NCBI RefSeq assembly: GCF_023554995.1
Contig: NZ_JAMJPK010000004.1
Coordinates: 186,001 to 250,000, forward strand
Source of the DNA: Halomonas gemina
GTDB taxonomy: Bacteria; Pseudomonadota; Gammaproteobacteria; Pseudomonadales; Halomonadaceae
DNA: 64,000 nt
Reading direction: 5' to 3'
The position numbers and the translations under genes were made by a program. Below are positions 1-9,000 of this stretch, one piece after another. A model generated the notes under the pieces. It made no database searches and was not told the origin of the DNA. It saw nothing but the letters and a program-made list of their open reading frames with translations. Position 1 is the first letter of the stretch, and each line of letters opens with the position of its first letter.

Positions 1-677
1 AGCTGCCCTATATCGTGGTGGTGATCGACGAGTTCGCCGACATGTTCATGATCGTCGGCAAGAAGGTCGAGGAGCTGATCGCACGGCTGGCCCAGAAGGC
101 CCGCGCCGCCGGCATCCACCTGATACTCGCCACCCAGCGTCCCTCGGTGGACGTGGTCACCGGCCTGATCAAGGCCAACATTCCCACCCGCATGGCCTTC
201 CAGGTCTCCTCGCGGGTCGACTCGCGCACCATCCTCGACCAGGGGGGCGCCGAGAACCTGCTCGGACACGGCGACATGCTCTACCTGCCGGCCGGGTCCG
301 GGATGCCGACCCGCGTCCATGGTGCCTTCGTCGATGACGACGAGGTGCATCGCGTGGTCGAGGACTGGAAGCGGCGCGGCGAGCCGGAGTACATCGACGA
401 GATCCTCTCCGGCGGCGTCTCCGCCGAGGCCCTCACCGGCCTGGAGGCCGAGGGCGGCGGTGACGACGATGCCGAGCAGGATGCCCTCTATGACGAGGCG
501 GTGGCCTTCGTCACCGAGAGTCGTCGGGCCTCCATCTCGGCGGTGCAGCGCCGCTTCAAGATCGGCTACAACCGGGCCGCGCGCCTGGTCGAGTCCATGG
601 AGATGGCCGGGGTGGTCTCCACCATGGGCACCAATGGCGCGCGCGAGGTACTGGCCCCGCCGCCGGTGGGCGACTGA
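1..677 (+). CDS. ftsK: DNA translocase FtsK, C-terminal part
   Basis: This is the 3' end of the septal DNA pump that moves chromosome termini through the closing septum and activates XerCD at dif. The frame is open from base 3. The fragment (224 residues) begins just before the Walker B stretch (IDEFADM, fragment residues 8-14), continues through the RecA-like motor ([45 protein letters not shown]) and ends with the winged-helix gamma domain (about residues 163-224) that reads KOPS sequences. The N-terminal membrane domain lies outside the window. lolA follows 114 bases downstream, as in many gammaproteobacteria. Confidence 0.97.
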   Translation, partial: LPYIVVVIDEFADMFMIVGKKVEELIARLAQKARAAGIHLILATQRPSVDVVTGLIKANIPTRMAFQVSSRVDSRTILDQGGAENLLGHGDMLYLPAGSGMPTRVHGAFVDDDEVHRVVEDWKRRGEPEYIDEILSGGVSAEALTGLEAEGGGDDDAEQDALYDEAVAFVTESRRASISAVQRRFKIGYNRAARLVESMEMAGVVSTMGTNGAREVLAPPPVGD

Positions 678-791
678 CCCACCGCAACCTTGCAGCAATC
701 ATGGAAGCCCCGGCGGGGATGCAACCCGCCGGGGCGTCCCCGGTCCGAGTGACAGGATGCCATGATGGACCCGTCCAGGGAGACAGAGACG

Positions 792-1421
792 ATGACAGTG
801 AAGAAGACCCTCGCCGCGCTGACCATGACCCTCGCCGTGCCGATGTCGGCCCTGGCCAGCGAGGGCGCCGAGCGACTGGCGGACATTCTCGAGCCGCTCG
901 AGACCTACGTGGCGGACTTCGAGCAGCAGATCCTCGATGGCAGCGGCCAGCGCCTGCAGGAAGCCCGCGGCCGCATGTGGCTGTCGCGTCCCGGCAAGTT
1001 CCGCTGGGAGGTGGATGCCCCCTACGAGCAGCTGGTGGTCTCCGCGGGCGAGGAGGTCACCCTCTACGATCCGGACCTGGAGCAGGCCACGGTGCAGGCG
1101 CTGGACCAGCGGGTGACCCATACCCCGGCCCTGCTGCTCTCCGGTAGCGCCGACGAGCTGACCGGCAGTTACGACGTCACCCGTCGCCAGCAGGGCAGCA
1201 GCGAGACCTTCACCCTGGTGCCCAAGGATCCCGATACCCTGTTCGAGGAGCTGCAGATGACCTTTCGCGGGGAGGCGCTGGACCTGCTGCAGATGACCGA
1301 CAGCACCGGGCAGCGCACCGCCATCGAGTTCGACAACGTGCGCATGAACGAGCCGCTGGACGACAGCCGCTTTACCTTCGAGATCCCCGACGGCACCGAC
1401 GTGATCCGCGACACGCAGTAA
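792..1421 (+). CDS. lolA: Outer-membrane lipoprotein carrier protein LolA
   Basis: LolA is the periplasmic chaperone that takes lipoproteins from the LolCDE transporter to LolB at the outer membrane. The product has 209 residues, with a signal peptide of about 22 residues ending Ala-Leu-Ala before Ser23, and the LolA fold signature (ADFEQQILDGSG, then WLSRPGKFRWEVDAPYEQL). An upstream ATG at 762 is in frame but would put 10 charged residues before the signal peptide. The ATG at 792 has AGGGAGA at 778-784 and gives a normal signal peptide, so it is preferred. It lies between ftsK and rarA, the conserved order. Confidence 0.95.
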   Translation: MTVKKTLAALTMTLAVPMSALASEGAERLADILEPLETYVADFEQQILDGSGQRLQEARGRMWLSRPGKFRWEVDAPYEQLVVSAGEEVTLYDPDLEQATVQALDQRVTHTPALLLSGSADELTGSYDVTRRQQGSSETFTLVPKDPDTLFEELQMTFRGEALDLLQMTDSTGQRTAIEFDNVRMNEPLDDSRFTFEIPDGTDVIRDTQ

Positions 1422-1452
1422 AGCGCCGAGCTGAAAGCGCCGAGCCGCCAAG
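1421..1452 (+). repeat. AAGCGCC-type repeats after lolA
   Basis: Two copies of AAGCGCCGAGC lie at 1421-1431 and 1435-1445 (14-base period), followed by CGCCAAG. They start on the last base of the lolA stop codon. The same pair with the same spacing follows the gene ending at 16702, and complementary arrays lie on the other side of both convergent gaps (1548-1595 and 16855-16888). Confidence 0.7.
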
Positions 1453-1494
1453 TTGTTCGTTAGTGGGTGGCAGGCGTTGAGGCAATGAATGAGT

Positions 1495-1532
1495 GCCCCC
1501 GTCGGATTACAGGTCTGGCGGGGGTTCTTTTT
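1495..1532 (+). terminator. Rho-independent terminator after lolA
   Basis: Arms CCCCCG (1496-1501) and CGGGGG (1519-1524) enclose a long 17-base loop and are followed by TTCTTTTT. It is placed to end lolA transcription before the convergent rarA. Confidence 0.6.
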
Positions 1533-1547
1533 GGGTTAGGTTATCCT

Positions 1548-1595
1548 GCTTGGCTGCTTGGCTGCTTGGCTGCTTGGCGGCTTGGCGGCTTGGCG
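1548..1595. repeat. Octamer tandem array GCTTGGC(T/G) x6
   Basis: Six perfect-register octamers (three GCTTGGCT then three GCTTGGCG) run straight into the rarA stop codon at 1596-1598. Read on the minus strand the motif is (C/A)GCCAAGC, the complement of the repeats that follow lolA, so the convergent gap can form a large imperfect inverted structure. Confidence 0.8.
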
Positions 1596-2933
1596 CTACG
1601 CGCCGCCATCCGCTTCGGCGTCGAGCTGCTCGCGCCAGGCCATCAGCTGGCCGTAACGCTTCTCCTGGCCGTAGGCCGTGGGTTGGTAGAAGTGCTGGTA
1701 CGGGACCTCCTCGGGCCAGCAGTCGTGGTCACTGCCGGCAGGATAGCCGTGGGGCTCGTTGTGCGCGTAGCGGTAGCCCTCACCGTGGCCCAGGGACTCC
1801 ATCAGCCTGGTCGGGGCGTTGCGCAGATAGGTGGGCACCTCGAGCCGTGGCTGCTCAGCCACGAAGGCCTTGGCCTGCTTCCAGGCCCGGTCGATGGCGT
1901 TGCTCTTGGGGGCCACCGCCAGGTGAATGGCGGCGTGGGCAATGGCGCGCTGGCCCTCGTAATCCCCCAGGCGCAGGTAGGCGTCCCAGGCGGCCATCAC
2001 CAGGGGCAGGGCGCGGGGGTCGGCGTTGCCCACGTCTTCCGAGGCGATGGCCGCGAGGCGGCGGATCACGTCCAGCGGGTCGCCGCCGCCCTGCAGGAAG
2101 CGGGCGATATAGAGGAGGGCCGCATCGGGGCGCGAGGAGCGTACCGACTTGTGGATCGCCGAGAGCAGGTCGTAGAAGTGGTCGCCCTGCTTGTCGAAGG
2201 CGCTGGCCTGGTGGCCGATGACGTCTTCCAGTGCCTGGTGGGGCAGGCGCTCGCCGTCCCCCTCGTCCACGGTGAAGTCACAGGCGGTCTCCAGCAGGCC
2301 CAGGGCGCGGCGAGCATCGCCGGCGGCGGCCCGCGCCAGCAGAGCCAGCACCCCGTCGTCCACGCGGATCTGCCGAGCACCCAGGCCGCGTGCCTCGTCG
2401 GCCAGTGCTCGCTGCATCACCTCCACCAGTTCCTCCTCGTTGAGCGATTTCAGCACGTGCACCCTTGCCCGGGAGAGCAGCGCCGAGTTGACCTCGAAGG
2501 AGGGGTTCTCGGTAGTGGCGCCGATCAGCGTCAGCAGACCCGACTCCACGTGCGGCAGCAGGGCGTCCTGCTGGCTCTTGTTGAGGCGGTGGATCTCGTC
2601 GAGGAAGAGCAGGGTCGGGCGCTGGCGGGCCTGCATGTCCCGGGCGCGATCGACGGCGGCACGTATCTCCTTGACGCCCGCCATCACCGCCGAGAGGTGT
2701 TCCAGGTGGGCGCCGGAGACCTCGGCGAGGATCTCGGCCAGGGTGGTCTTGCCGGTCCCCGGGGGGCCCCAGAGGATCATCGAGCGCACCACGCCGCTCT
2801 CGGCCATGCGCGCCAGCGGCTTGCCAGGGCCGACCAGCGCCTGCTGCCCCACGTAGTCCGCGAGCCGTCGCGGGCGCATGCGAAAGGCAAGCGGCGCGGC
2901 ATCATCGGGGGTGTTGCCCTGGAAGAGATCCAT
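1596..2933 (-). CDS. rarA: Replication-associated recombination protein RarA (MgsA)
   Basis: RarA is a clamp-loader-like AAA+ ATPase acting at stalled replication forks with SSB and RecA. The 445 residues match the family length. Visible motifs are Walker A GPPGTGKT (56-63), Walker [10 protein letters not shown] (about 108-116), sensor-1 GATTENPS (138-145) and the SRAR arginine finger (154-157). The C-terminal half carries the MgsA tetramerisation domain (HYFYDL-like and [15 protein letters not shown] stretches). The gene is convergent with lolA. In many relatives serS follows rarA; it does not here. Confidence 0.96.
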   Translation of the reverse strand: MDLFQGNTPDDAAPLAFRMRPRRLADYVGQQALVGPGKPLARMAESGVVRSMILWGPPGTGKTTLAEILAEVSGAHLEHLSAVMAGVKEIRAAVDRARDMQARQRPTLLFLDEIHRLNKSQQDALLPHVESGLLTLIGATTENPSFEVNSALLSRARVHVLKSLNEEELVEVMQRALADEARGLGARQIRVDDGVLALLARAAAGDARRALGLLETACDFTVDEGDGERLPHQALEDVIGHQASAFDKQGDHFYDLLSAIHKSVRSSRPDAALLYIARFLQGGGDPLDVIRRLAAIASEDVGNADPRALPLVMAAWDAYLRLGDYEGQRAIAHAAIHLAVAPKSNAIDRAWKQAKAFVAEQPRLEVPTYLRNAPTRLMESLGHGEGYRYAHNEPHGYPAGSDHDCWPEEVPYQHFYQPTAYGQEKRYGQLMAWREQLDAEADGGA

Positions 2934-3141
2934 TTCTGACTCCTTGGCTCGCGACTGCTAGAGTGGATGTGTCGTCGCAGGCAATACGACCTTGGGCGAC
3001 AGGCGGAATATCCCCCGAGGGGCTAGCTTGAGACAGGTCGGTCTTGACCCGGAGTGTCACGGCTTGCTGAACCCGACCTGCCGCGGTGAATCCAAGGAAG
3101 ACAGCCTTCTGTCCCACATCGCTACAGAGGAGACTCTCGTC

Positions 3142-3693
3142 ATGCCCATGCTGAAGCAGTTGCGTCAGGATCATGCCAACATGGCGCGCATGTTGCACGT
3201 CCTGCAGCTCAAGCAGAAATCCCTGGCGTGCGGCGAGCGTCCCAACTTCCAGCTGGTCCGGGAGGTTGTCGACTACATTCTCGACTATCAGGAAGGCTTT
3301 ACCCAGCCTCTCGAGAAGGTCTGTACCGAGCGCCTCAAGGAACTCGACCCCTCGAGCGTCGAGGTCACCGAGCGCCTGTCCAGTGACTATCGGGCGCTGA
3401 AGTCCCGGCTCAAGCGTCTGTCCAACGACCTCGACATGATCCTGATGGATGCCGTGGTGCCCATGGACCGCTTCGCCGAGGACCTCAAGGCCTACCTGGA
3501 GAGTCACCGCGCCTACCTGCGTGACGAGCGCGAGCTGCTGTTCCCGCTGATCCAGGAAAACTTCAACGACCAGGACCTCGAGGCCCTCGCGGCGGCCCTG
3601 CCCGAGGGTGCCCAGGCGCAGCTCGAGCGCCTGCAGGAGGCCTATCCCGAGCTCTATGCCGAGCTGCGGGATGCCCCAGAGCCGATGACCTGA
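3142..3693 (+). CDS. Hemerythrin-like (HHE) domain protein with degenerate ligand motif
   Basis: This cytoplasmic 183-residue helical protein resembles the hemerythrin HHE-cation-binding family of Pseudomonas and Halomonas. His11 (LRQDHANM), Asp49-Tyr and His122/Glu130-131 (SHRAYLRDERELLF) fit the family. The normally strict second motif, DYP....HHPxED, reads DYQEGFTQPLEKV here, so the paired histidines are replaced by Thr54-Gln55. Iron or oxygen binding is therefore doubtful, and a structural or redox-sensing role is possible. The in-frame ORF extends to 2992, but ATG 3142 has AGAGGAGA just upstream and starts at the family N-terminus. It is divergent from rarA. Confidence 0.75.
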   Translation: MPMLKQLRQDHANMARMLHVLQLKQKSLACGERPNFQLVREVVDYILDYQEGFTQPLEKVCTERLKELDPSSVEVTERLSSDYRALKSRLKRLSNDLDMILMDAVVPMDRFAEDLKAYLESHRAYLRDERELLFPLIQENFNDQDLEALAAALPEGAQAQLERLQEAYPELYAELRDAPEPMT

Positions 3694-3861
3694 TTCCTTC
3701 ACGCCCCGGGATCGGGCCGGCGTTTCGGCTCGGCCCCGAGTCTGGGGTAGAATGGCTGGCATTCTCAGCAGCCAGCCCCTTGTCATGTCCAACCCTTCCC
3801 TCCACGCCAAGCCATCGTCCTGCTCGCACCATCCGGTCCTGCGGCGTCGGGGGAGGGCGTG

Positions 3862-4638
3862 ATGGCGGGGCCGATCCTGGTCTTCGATTCGGGCGTTGGT
3901 GGCCTGTCGGTGGTCCGGGCGCTGCGCCGGTGCCTGCCCGAGGCCGGCCTCGCCTATGCCTGCGACAACGCCATGCTGCCCTATGGCCAGCGCGAGGATG
4001 CCTGGCTGGTGCAGCGCATCCAGGCCGTCTGCGAGGCCGCCGTGGCGGCCAGCGGTTGCAGCGCCCTGGTGGTGGCCTGCAATACCGCCAGCACCCTGGC
4101 GCTGGAGGCCCTGCGCGCGTGTCTGGCGATCCCCGTGATCGGCACCGTGCCGGCCATCAAGCCGGCGGCCCAGGTCAGCCGGACGCGCCATATCGGGCTG
4201 CTGGCGACCAGTGCCACCGTGTCGCGGCCCTACACCCTGCAACTGATCCAGGACTTCGCCGCCGACTGCCGGGTGACCCGGGTCGCCGCGGATGCCCTGG
4301 TCACCGAGGCGGAGCGCCTGGTGGCCGGGGAGCGCCCAGACCGGTCGACCCTGCGCCGGTCCCTCTCCCCGCTGTGGGACGATCCCGAACTGGATACCGT
4401 GGTGCTCGGCTGCACCCACTTCCCGCTGCTGGGCCCGTGGCTGGTTGATGCGGCGCCACGGCCGGTGACCTGGATCGACTCCGGTGAGGCCATCGCCCGG
4501 CGGGTTGCGCAGGTGGTGACGACGGTTACCCCTCGTCAGGGCGGCGAGCCGAGCTTCGTCACCGCGCCCGACGAATGCCTGGGCAGGGGGCTGGCCAGCT
4601 TCGGCTTCGCCTCCCCGAGGCTGCTGCATCCGGCCTGA
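3862..4638 (+). CDS. murI: Glutamate racemase
   Basis: MurI interconverts L- and D-glutamate to supply D-Glu for peptidoglycan stem peptides. The 258-residue product has the DSGVGGLS motif (9-16), PYG (40-42), the first catalytic cysteine in VACNTAS (Cys73) and the second in LGCTHFP (Cys184 with His186). A GTG at 3859 directly before the ATG is an alternative start. TAGAAT at about 3747-3752 could be a -10 box. trmA follows 66 bases downstream on the same strand. Confidence 0.96.
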   Translation: MAGPILVFDSGVGGLSVVRALRRCLPEAGLAYACDNAMLPYGQREDAWLVQRIQAVCEAAVAASGCSALVVACNTASTLALEALRACLAIPVIGTVPAIKPAAQVSRTRHIGLLATSATVSRPYTLQLIQDFAADCRVTRVAADALVTEAERLVAGERPDRSTLRRSLSPLWDDPELDTVVLGCTHFPLLGPWLVDAAPRPVTWIDSGEAIARRVAQVVTTVTPRQGGEPSFVTAPDECLGRGLASFGFASPRLLHPA

Positions 4639-4704
4639 GCCAACCTCGAGTGCCGGCATCGCCCTTCTCTCCATCATCTTGCCATCTTCCTTCCAGGAGC
4701 CGCC

Positions 4705-5811
4705 GTGGCCATTCCCGTCGTCGACCCCGCCCGCTATGACCAGCAGCTCGCGGCCAAGCGCCTGCGCATCACCCGTGACTTCGCGCGCTTCTCGCCGCCG
4801 GCACTCGAGGTGTTTCCCTCGCCGCCGAGTCACTATCGCCAGCGCTGCGAATTCCGCCTCTGGCACGAGGGGGATGACCTCTTCTATGCGATGTTCGAGG
4901 TGGACCCCGAGGATCCGAAACGCAAGACGGTGATTCGCCTGGACGGCTATGCGGTGGCCAGCCGGCAGATCAATGACCTCATGCCGCGCCTGCTCGATGC
5001 CATCCGCGACAACGACCTGCTGCGCCGCCGGCTGTTCCAGGTCGAGTTCCTCACCACCCTCTCCGGCGAGGCACTGGTCACCCTGATCTACCATCGCCGG
5101 CTCGACGAGGCCTGGGAGGCCGAGGCCCGAACCCTCCAGCAGGCGCTGGGCATCATGGTCATCGGCCGTGCCCGCAAGCAGCGGCTGGTGCTGGCACGTG
5201 ACCATGTCTGGGAGCGCCTCTTGGTGGACGGCGACGCGCTGGTCTACCAGCAGGTCGAGAACAGCTTCACCCAGCCCAATGCCGAGATCTGCCGCGCGAT
5301 GCTGGCTTGGGCCCGGGATGTCACCCGGGGCAGCCAGGACGCTGACCTGGTGGAGCTCTACTGCGGCAACGGCAACTTCACGGTGGCGCTGGCCGGTAAC
5401 TTCCGGCGGGTACTGGCCACCGAGATCTCGCGGACCTCGGTGGCCAGTGCCCGGGTCAACCTGGAGGCCAACGGCATCGGCAACGCCGAGGTCGGCCGCA
5501 TGTCCGCCGAGGAGTTCTCCCAGGCCCTGAAGGGCGAGAAGGGCGGGCGCCGGGTGGCCGAGATGGCCCTCGACGACTATGCCTTCTCCACGGTGCTGGT
5601 CGACCCGCCACGGGCGGGGCTCGATGAGGAAAGCTGCCGCCAGCTCAGCGAATATGCGCGTATCGTCTATATTTCATGCAACCCCGAGACTCTGGCCGAC
5701 AACCTCGAGGTGCTGACCCGCACCCACGAGATCCGGCGTTTCGCGCTCTTCGACCAGTTCCCCTGGACGCACCACTGTGAATGCGGGGTCTTGCTGGAGC
5801 GGCGTGGCTGA
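4705..5811 (+). CDS. trmA: tRNA (uracil-5-)-methyltransferase TrmA
   Basis: TrmA makes m5U54 in the T-loop of tRNAs from S-adenosylmethionine. The product has 368 residues, the usual length. The SAM-binding stretch ELYCGNGNF (217-225), motif DPPRAGL (300-306) and the nucleophilic cysteine in YISCNPETL (Cys325) are all present, with the C-terminal general-base Glu region near the end (WTHHCECGVLLE). The start is GTG at 4705, served by AGGAG at about 4695-4699. Confidence 0.97.
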   Translation: MAIPVVDPARYDQQLAAKRLRITRDFARFSPPALEVFPSPPSHYRQRCEFRLWHEGDDLFYAMFEVDPEDPKRKTVIRLDGYAVASRQINDLMPRLLDAIRDNDLLRRRLFQVEFLTTLSGEALVTLIYHRRLDEAWEAEARTLQQALGIMVIGRARKQRLVLARDHVWERLLVDGDALVYQQVENSFTQPNAEICRAMLAWARDVTRGSQDADLVELYCGNGNFTVALAGNFRRVLATEISRTSVASARVNLEANGIGNAEVGRMSAEEFSQALKGEKGGRRVAEMALDDYAFSTVLVDPPRAGLDEESCRQLSEYARIVYISCNPETLADNLEVLTRTHEIRRFALFDQFPWTHHCECGVLLERRG

Positions 5812-6000
5812 AGGGCGCGGAGCGACGTGCCCGGCCCGATGTCAAGTGGCGATGCGCAACCGACATGTTCCATGAGTGAAGGGACATGTGGCTGGGGCGG
5901 GCTCGGGAAGTGACGTAAGCTGGGAGGCGATGCGGCCAGGAGGCCGCCACGTCAAGTTCTCACGGCCGCTACCGGTGGCCGCAGGCAGCCGAGGTGATGG

Positions 6001-9000
6001 ATGCAACATGTCGCATATGAGGAGACCCGTCAGGATCTGCTCAAGCAACTCGAAGAGCGGCTGAAAAGCCGTCTGGACGAAGACAAGGCCGCCCAGGTCA
6101 GTGATTTCGCCCGCTACTTCTATGCCACGGTACCGCTCGACGATCTGGCCGACCGTCGCCTCGACGATATCTATGGCGCTACCCTGGCCGTGTGGCACTT
6201 CCTGCAGCAGTTCGACCCCGGCGAGCCCAAGGTGCGGGTCTTCAACCCCGACTTCGAGCAGCATGGCTGGCAGTCCACCCACACCTTCATCGCCGTGCTC
6301 CATGAGGACATGCCCTTCCTGGTCGACTCGGTGCGCATCGAGCTCAACCGGCGTGGCATGACGGTCCACGCCATTCATAATGCCGTGCTGGCGACGCAGC
6401 GTGACGGCCAGCAACGTCTCCAGCGGGTCTCCACGTCCCAGCAGGCCGACGCCCCGGAGGCCCGGGAGTCACTGATCGCCATCGAGGTCGACCGCCACTC
6501 AGACCCTGCCGTGCTCGAGGACATCGAGGCGAGCCTGCAGGACGTGCTGTGTGACGTACGCACCGCGGTGGCCGACTTCGAGCCGATGCGCGAGCAGGCT
6601 CGTGCAGCGCTTGCCGAGCTCAAGGCCTCGCGTCCGGAGCAGGTCGATGCCGAGGACCACGAGGAGGCCATCTCCTTCGTCGAATGGCTGTTGCATGACA
6701 ACTTCACCTTCCTCGGCTACGACGAATATGCCGTCCACGAGGCTCAGGGGCGGCAGCGCCTGGATCGCGTCGAGGAGAGTGTGCTGGGTGTGTTCCGCCT
6801 CGACCAGCCGCGCTATCGCGAGCGCATCCGTACCGACCAGGGGGTCGAGGGGGACCACTACGTGCTGGTGCCCCAGCTGCTGTCGTTCGCCAAGAGCGCC
6901 CACCATGCGCGGATCCATCGCCCGACCTATCCCGACTACATCTCGATCGACCGCTACGATGACCAGGGGCGGGTGATCGGCGAGCGTCGCTTCCTCGGCC
7001 TCTTTACTGCCACCGTCTACAACGAGTCGCCGCGCAACGTGCCTATCCTGCGCCGCAAGCTCAAGACGGTGATGGACAAGGCCGGCTTCAACCCCAAGGG
7101 CCACAATGGCAAGCACCTGCTGCACATCCTCGAGGTCTATCCCCGCGACGACCTCTTCCAGATCGATACCGACGAGCTGACCCGGACGGCCCTGGGTATC
7201 CTCGACATGCGCGAGCGACGCCGGGTGCGGCTGTTCATCCGCGAGGACCGCTCCGGCAAGTTCTACTCCTGCCTGGCCTTCGTGCCACGTGATGTGTTCT
7301 CCACCGACCTGCGCCTGCGCATCCAGGACCTGCTCTGCGAGGAGCTCGACGCCACCTTCGGCGACTTCAATACCTACCTCTCGGAGTCGGTGCTGGCCCG
7401 CATCCAGTTCATCCTGCGCTTCAAGGGGGACCAGCCGGTGGACTATGACCTGCGCCGCCTGGAAGCCAAGCTGGTGCAGCTCGCCCGCAACTGGCGCGAC
7501 GACCTGCAGGGGGCCGCCATCGAGGGGTTCGGCGAGGAGCAGGCCAACCTGCTGATGGACCGCTTCCGCGATGCCTTTCCTGCCAGCTACCGTGATGACT
7601 TCTCGGCGCGTACCGCCGTCTACGACCTGCAGCACATCAGCGAGCTGGATGCCGGCATCCCGCTGGCGCTCTCCCTCTACCGGCTGGTCGAGGAGGAGGG
7701 CAGCGGGGTCAACCTCAAACTGTTCCATCGCGACCAGCCCATCCCGCTCTCCGACGTGTTGCCGATGATGGAGAACCTGGGGCTCAGGGTGATCGGCGAG
7801 CGGCCCTACGAGCTGCAGGCCCGCGATGGCAGCTACTGGATCCACGACTTCGATCTGGAGCACCACACCAGCACCGAGGTCAACCTGCAGGAGATGCGCG
7901 AGCCCTTCATCGAGGCCTTCCTGCGCATCTGGAACGGGGAGGCCGACAACGACTCCTTCAACCGGCTGATCATCGGCGCCAACCTCGATTGGCGCGAGGT
8001 GGCCATGCTGCGAGGCTATGCCCGCTACCTCAAGCAGATCCGCTTCGGGGTCTCCCAGGACTACATGGCCACCACCCTGGTCAACCACCCGGAGATCACC
8101 CGCGAGCTGGTGACGCTCTTCGAACTGCGCTTCGATCCGGCCGAACGCCCGCCGGAAGGCGAGATCGAGGCCTGCACGGCACGCATCATCCGGCTGCTCG
8201 ACGATGTCGCCAGCCTCAACGATGACCAGCTGCTGCGCCGCTACACGGAACTGATCCAGGCGACCCAGCGCACCAACTACTACCAGCCGGGCCTCGATGG
8301 CCGCTACAAGGACTACATGTCCTTCAAGATGGAGCCCTCCCGGGTCACCGGCATGCCCAAGCCGCGGCCGGCCTACGAGATCTTCGTCTGCTCGCCGCGG
8401 GTCGAGGGGGTTCACCTGCGTGGCGGCAAGGTGGCGCGGGGCGGGCTGCGCTGGTCCGACCGCTTCGAGGACTTCCGTACCGAGGTGCTCGGCCTGGTCA
8501 AGGCCCAGCAGGTCAAGAACGCGGTGATCGTGCCGGTGGGCGCCAAGGGTGGCTTTATCTGCAAGCGCCTTCCCGAGGGCGGTGACCGCGACGCCATCCA
8601 GCAGGAGGGCATCGCCTGCTACAAGACCTTCATCCGTGCCCTGCTCGACGTCACCGACAACCGCGTGGGGGGCGAGATCGTGCCACCTCGGGACGTGGTG
8701 CGCCACGACGACGACGACGCCTACCTGGTGGTGGCGGCCGACAAGGGCACCGCGACCTTCTCCGACATCGCCAACGAGATCTCCGCCGAGTACGGCCACT
8801 GGCTGGGCGATGCCTTCGCCTCGGGCGGGGCCAACGGCTACGACCACAAGAAGATGGGCATCACCGCCAAGGGCGCCTGGGAGTCGGTCAAGCGCCACTT
8901 CCGCGGCCTGGGGCTGAACACCCAGCAGGACGAGTTCACGGTGCTCGGCATCGGTGACATGGCGGGTGACGTCTTCGGCAACGGCATGCTGCTCTCCGAC

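Noticed and set aside
1467-2939. A 490-codon plus-strand frame opposite rarA.
   Set aside because: RarA motifs are complete on the minus strand, and the plus frame starts inside the terminator and octamer repeats.
2902-5205. A 767-codon minus-strand frame across the hemerythrin-like gene, murI and trmA.
   Set aside because: It lies opposite three real genes and has shadow-type composition.
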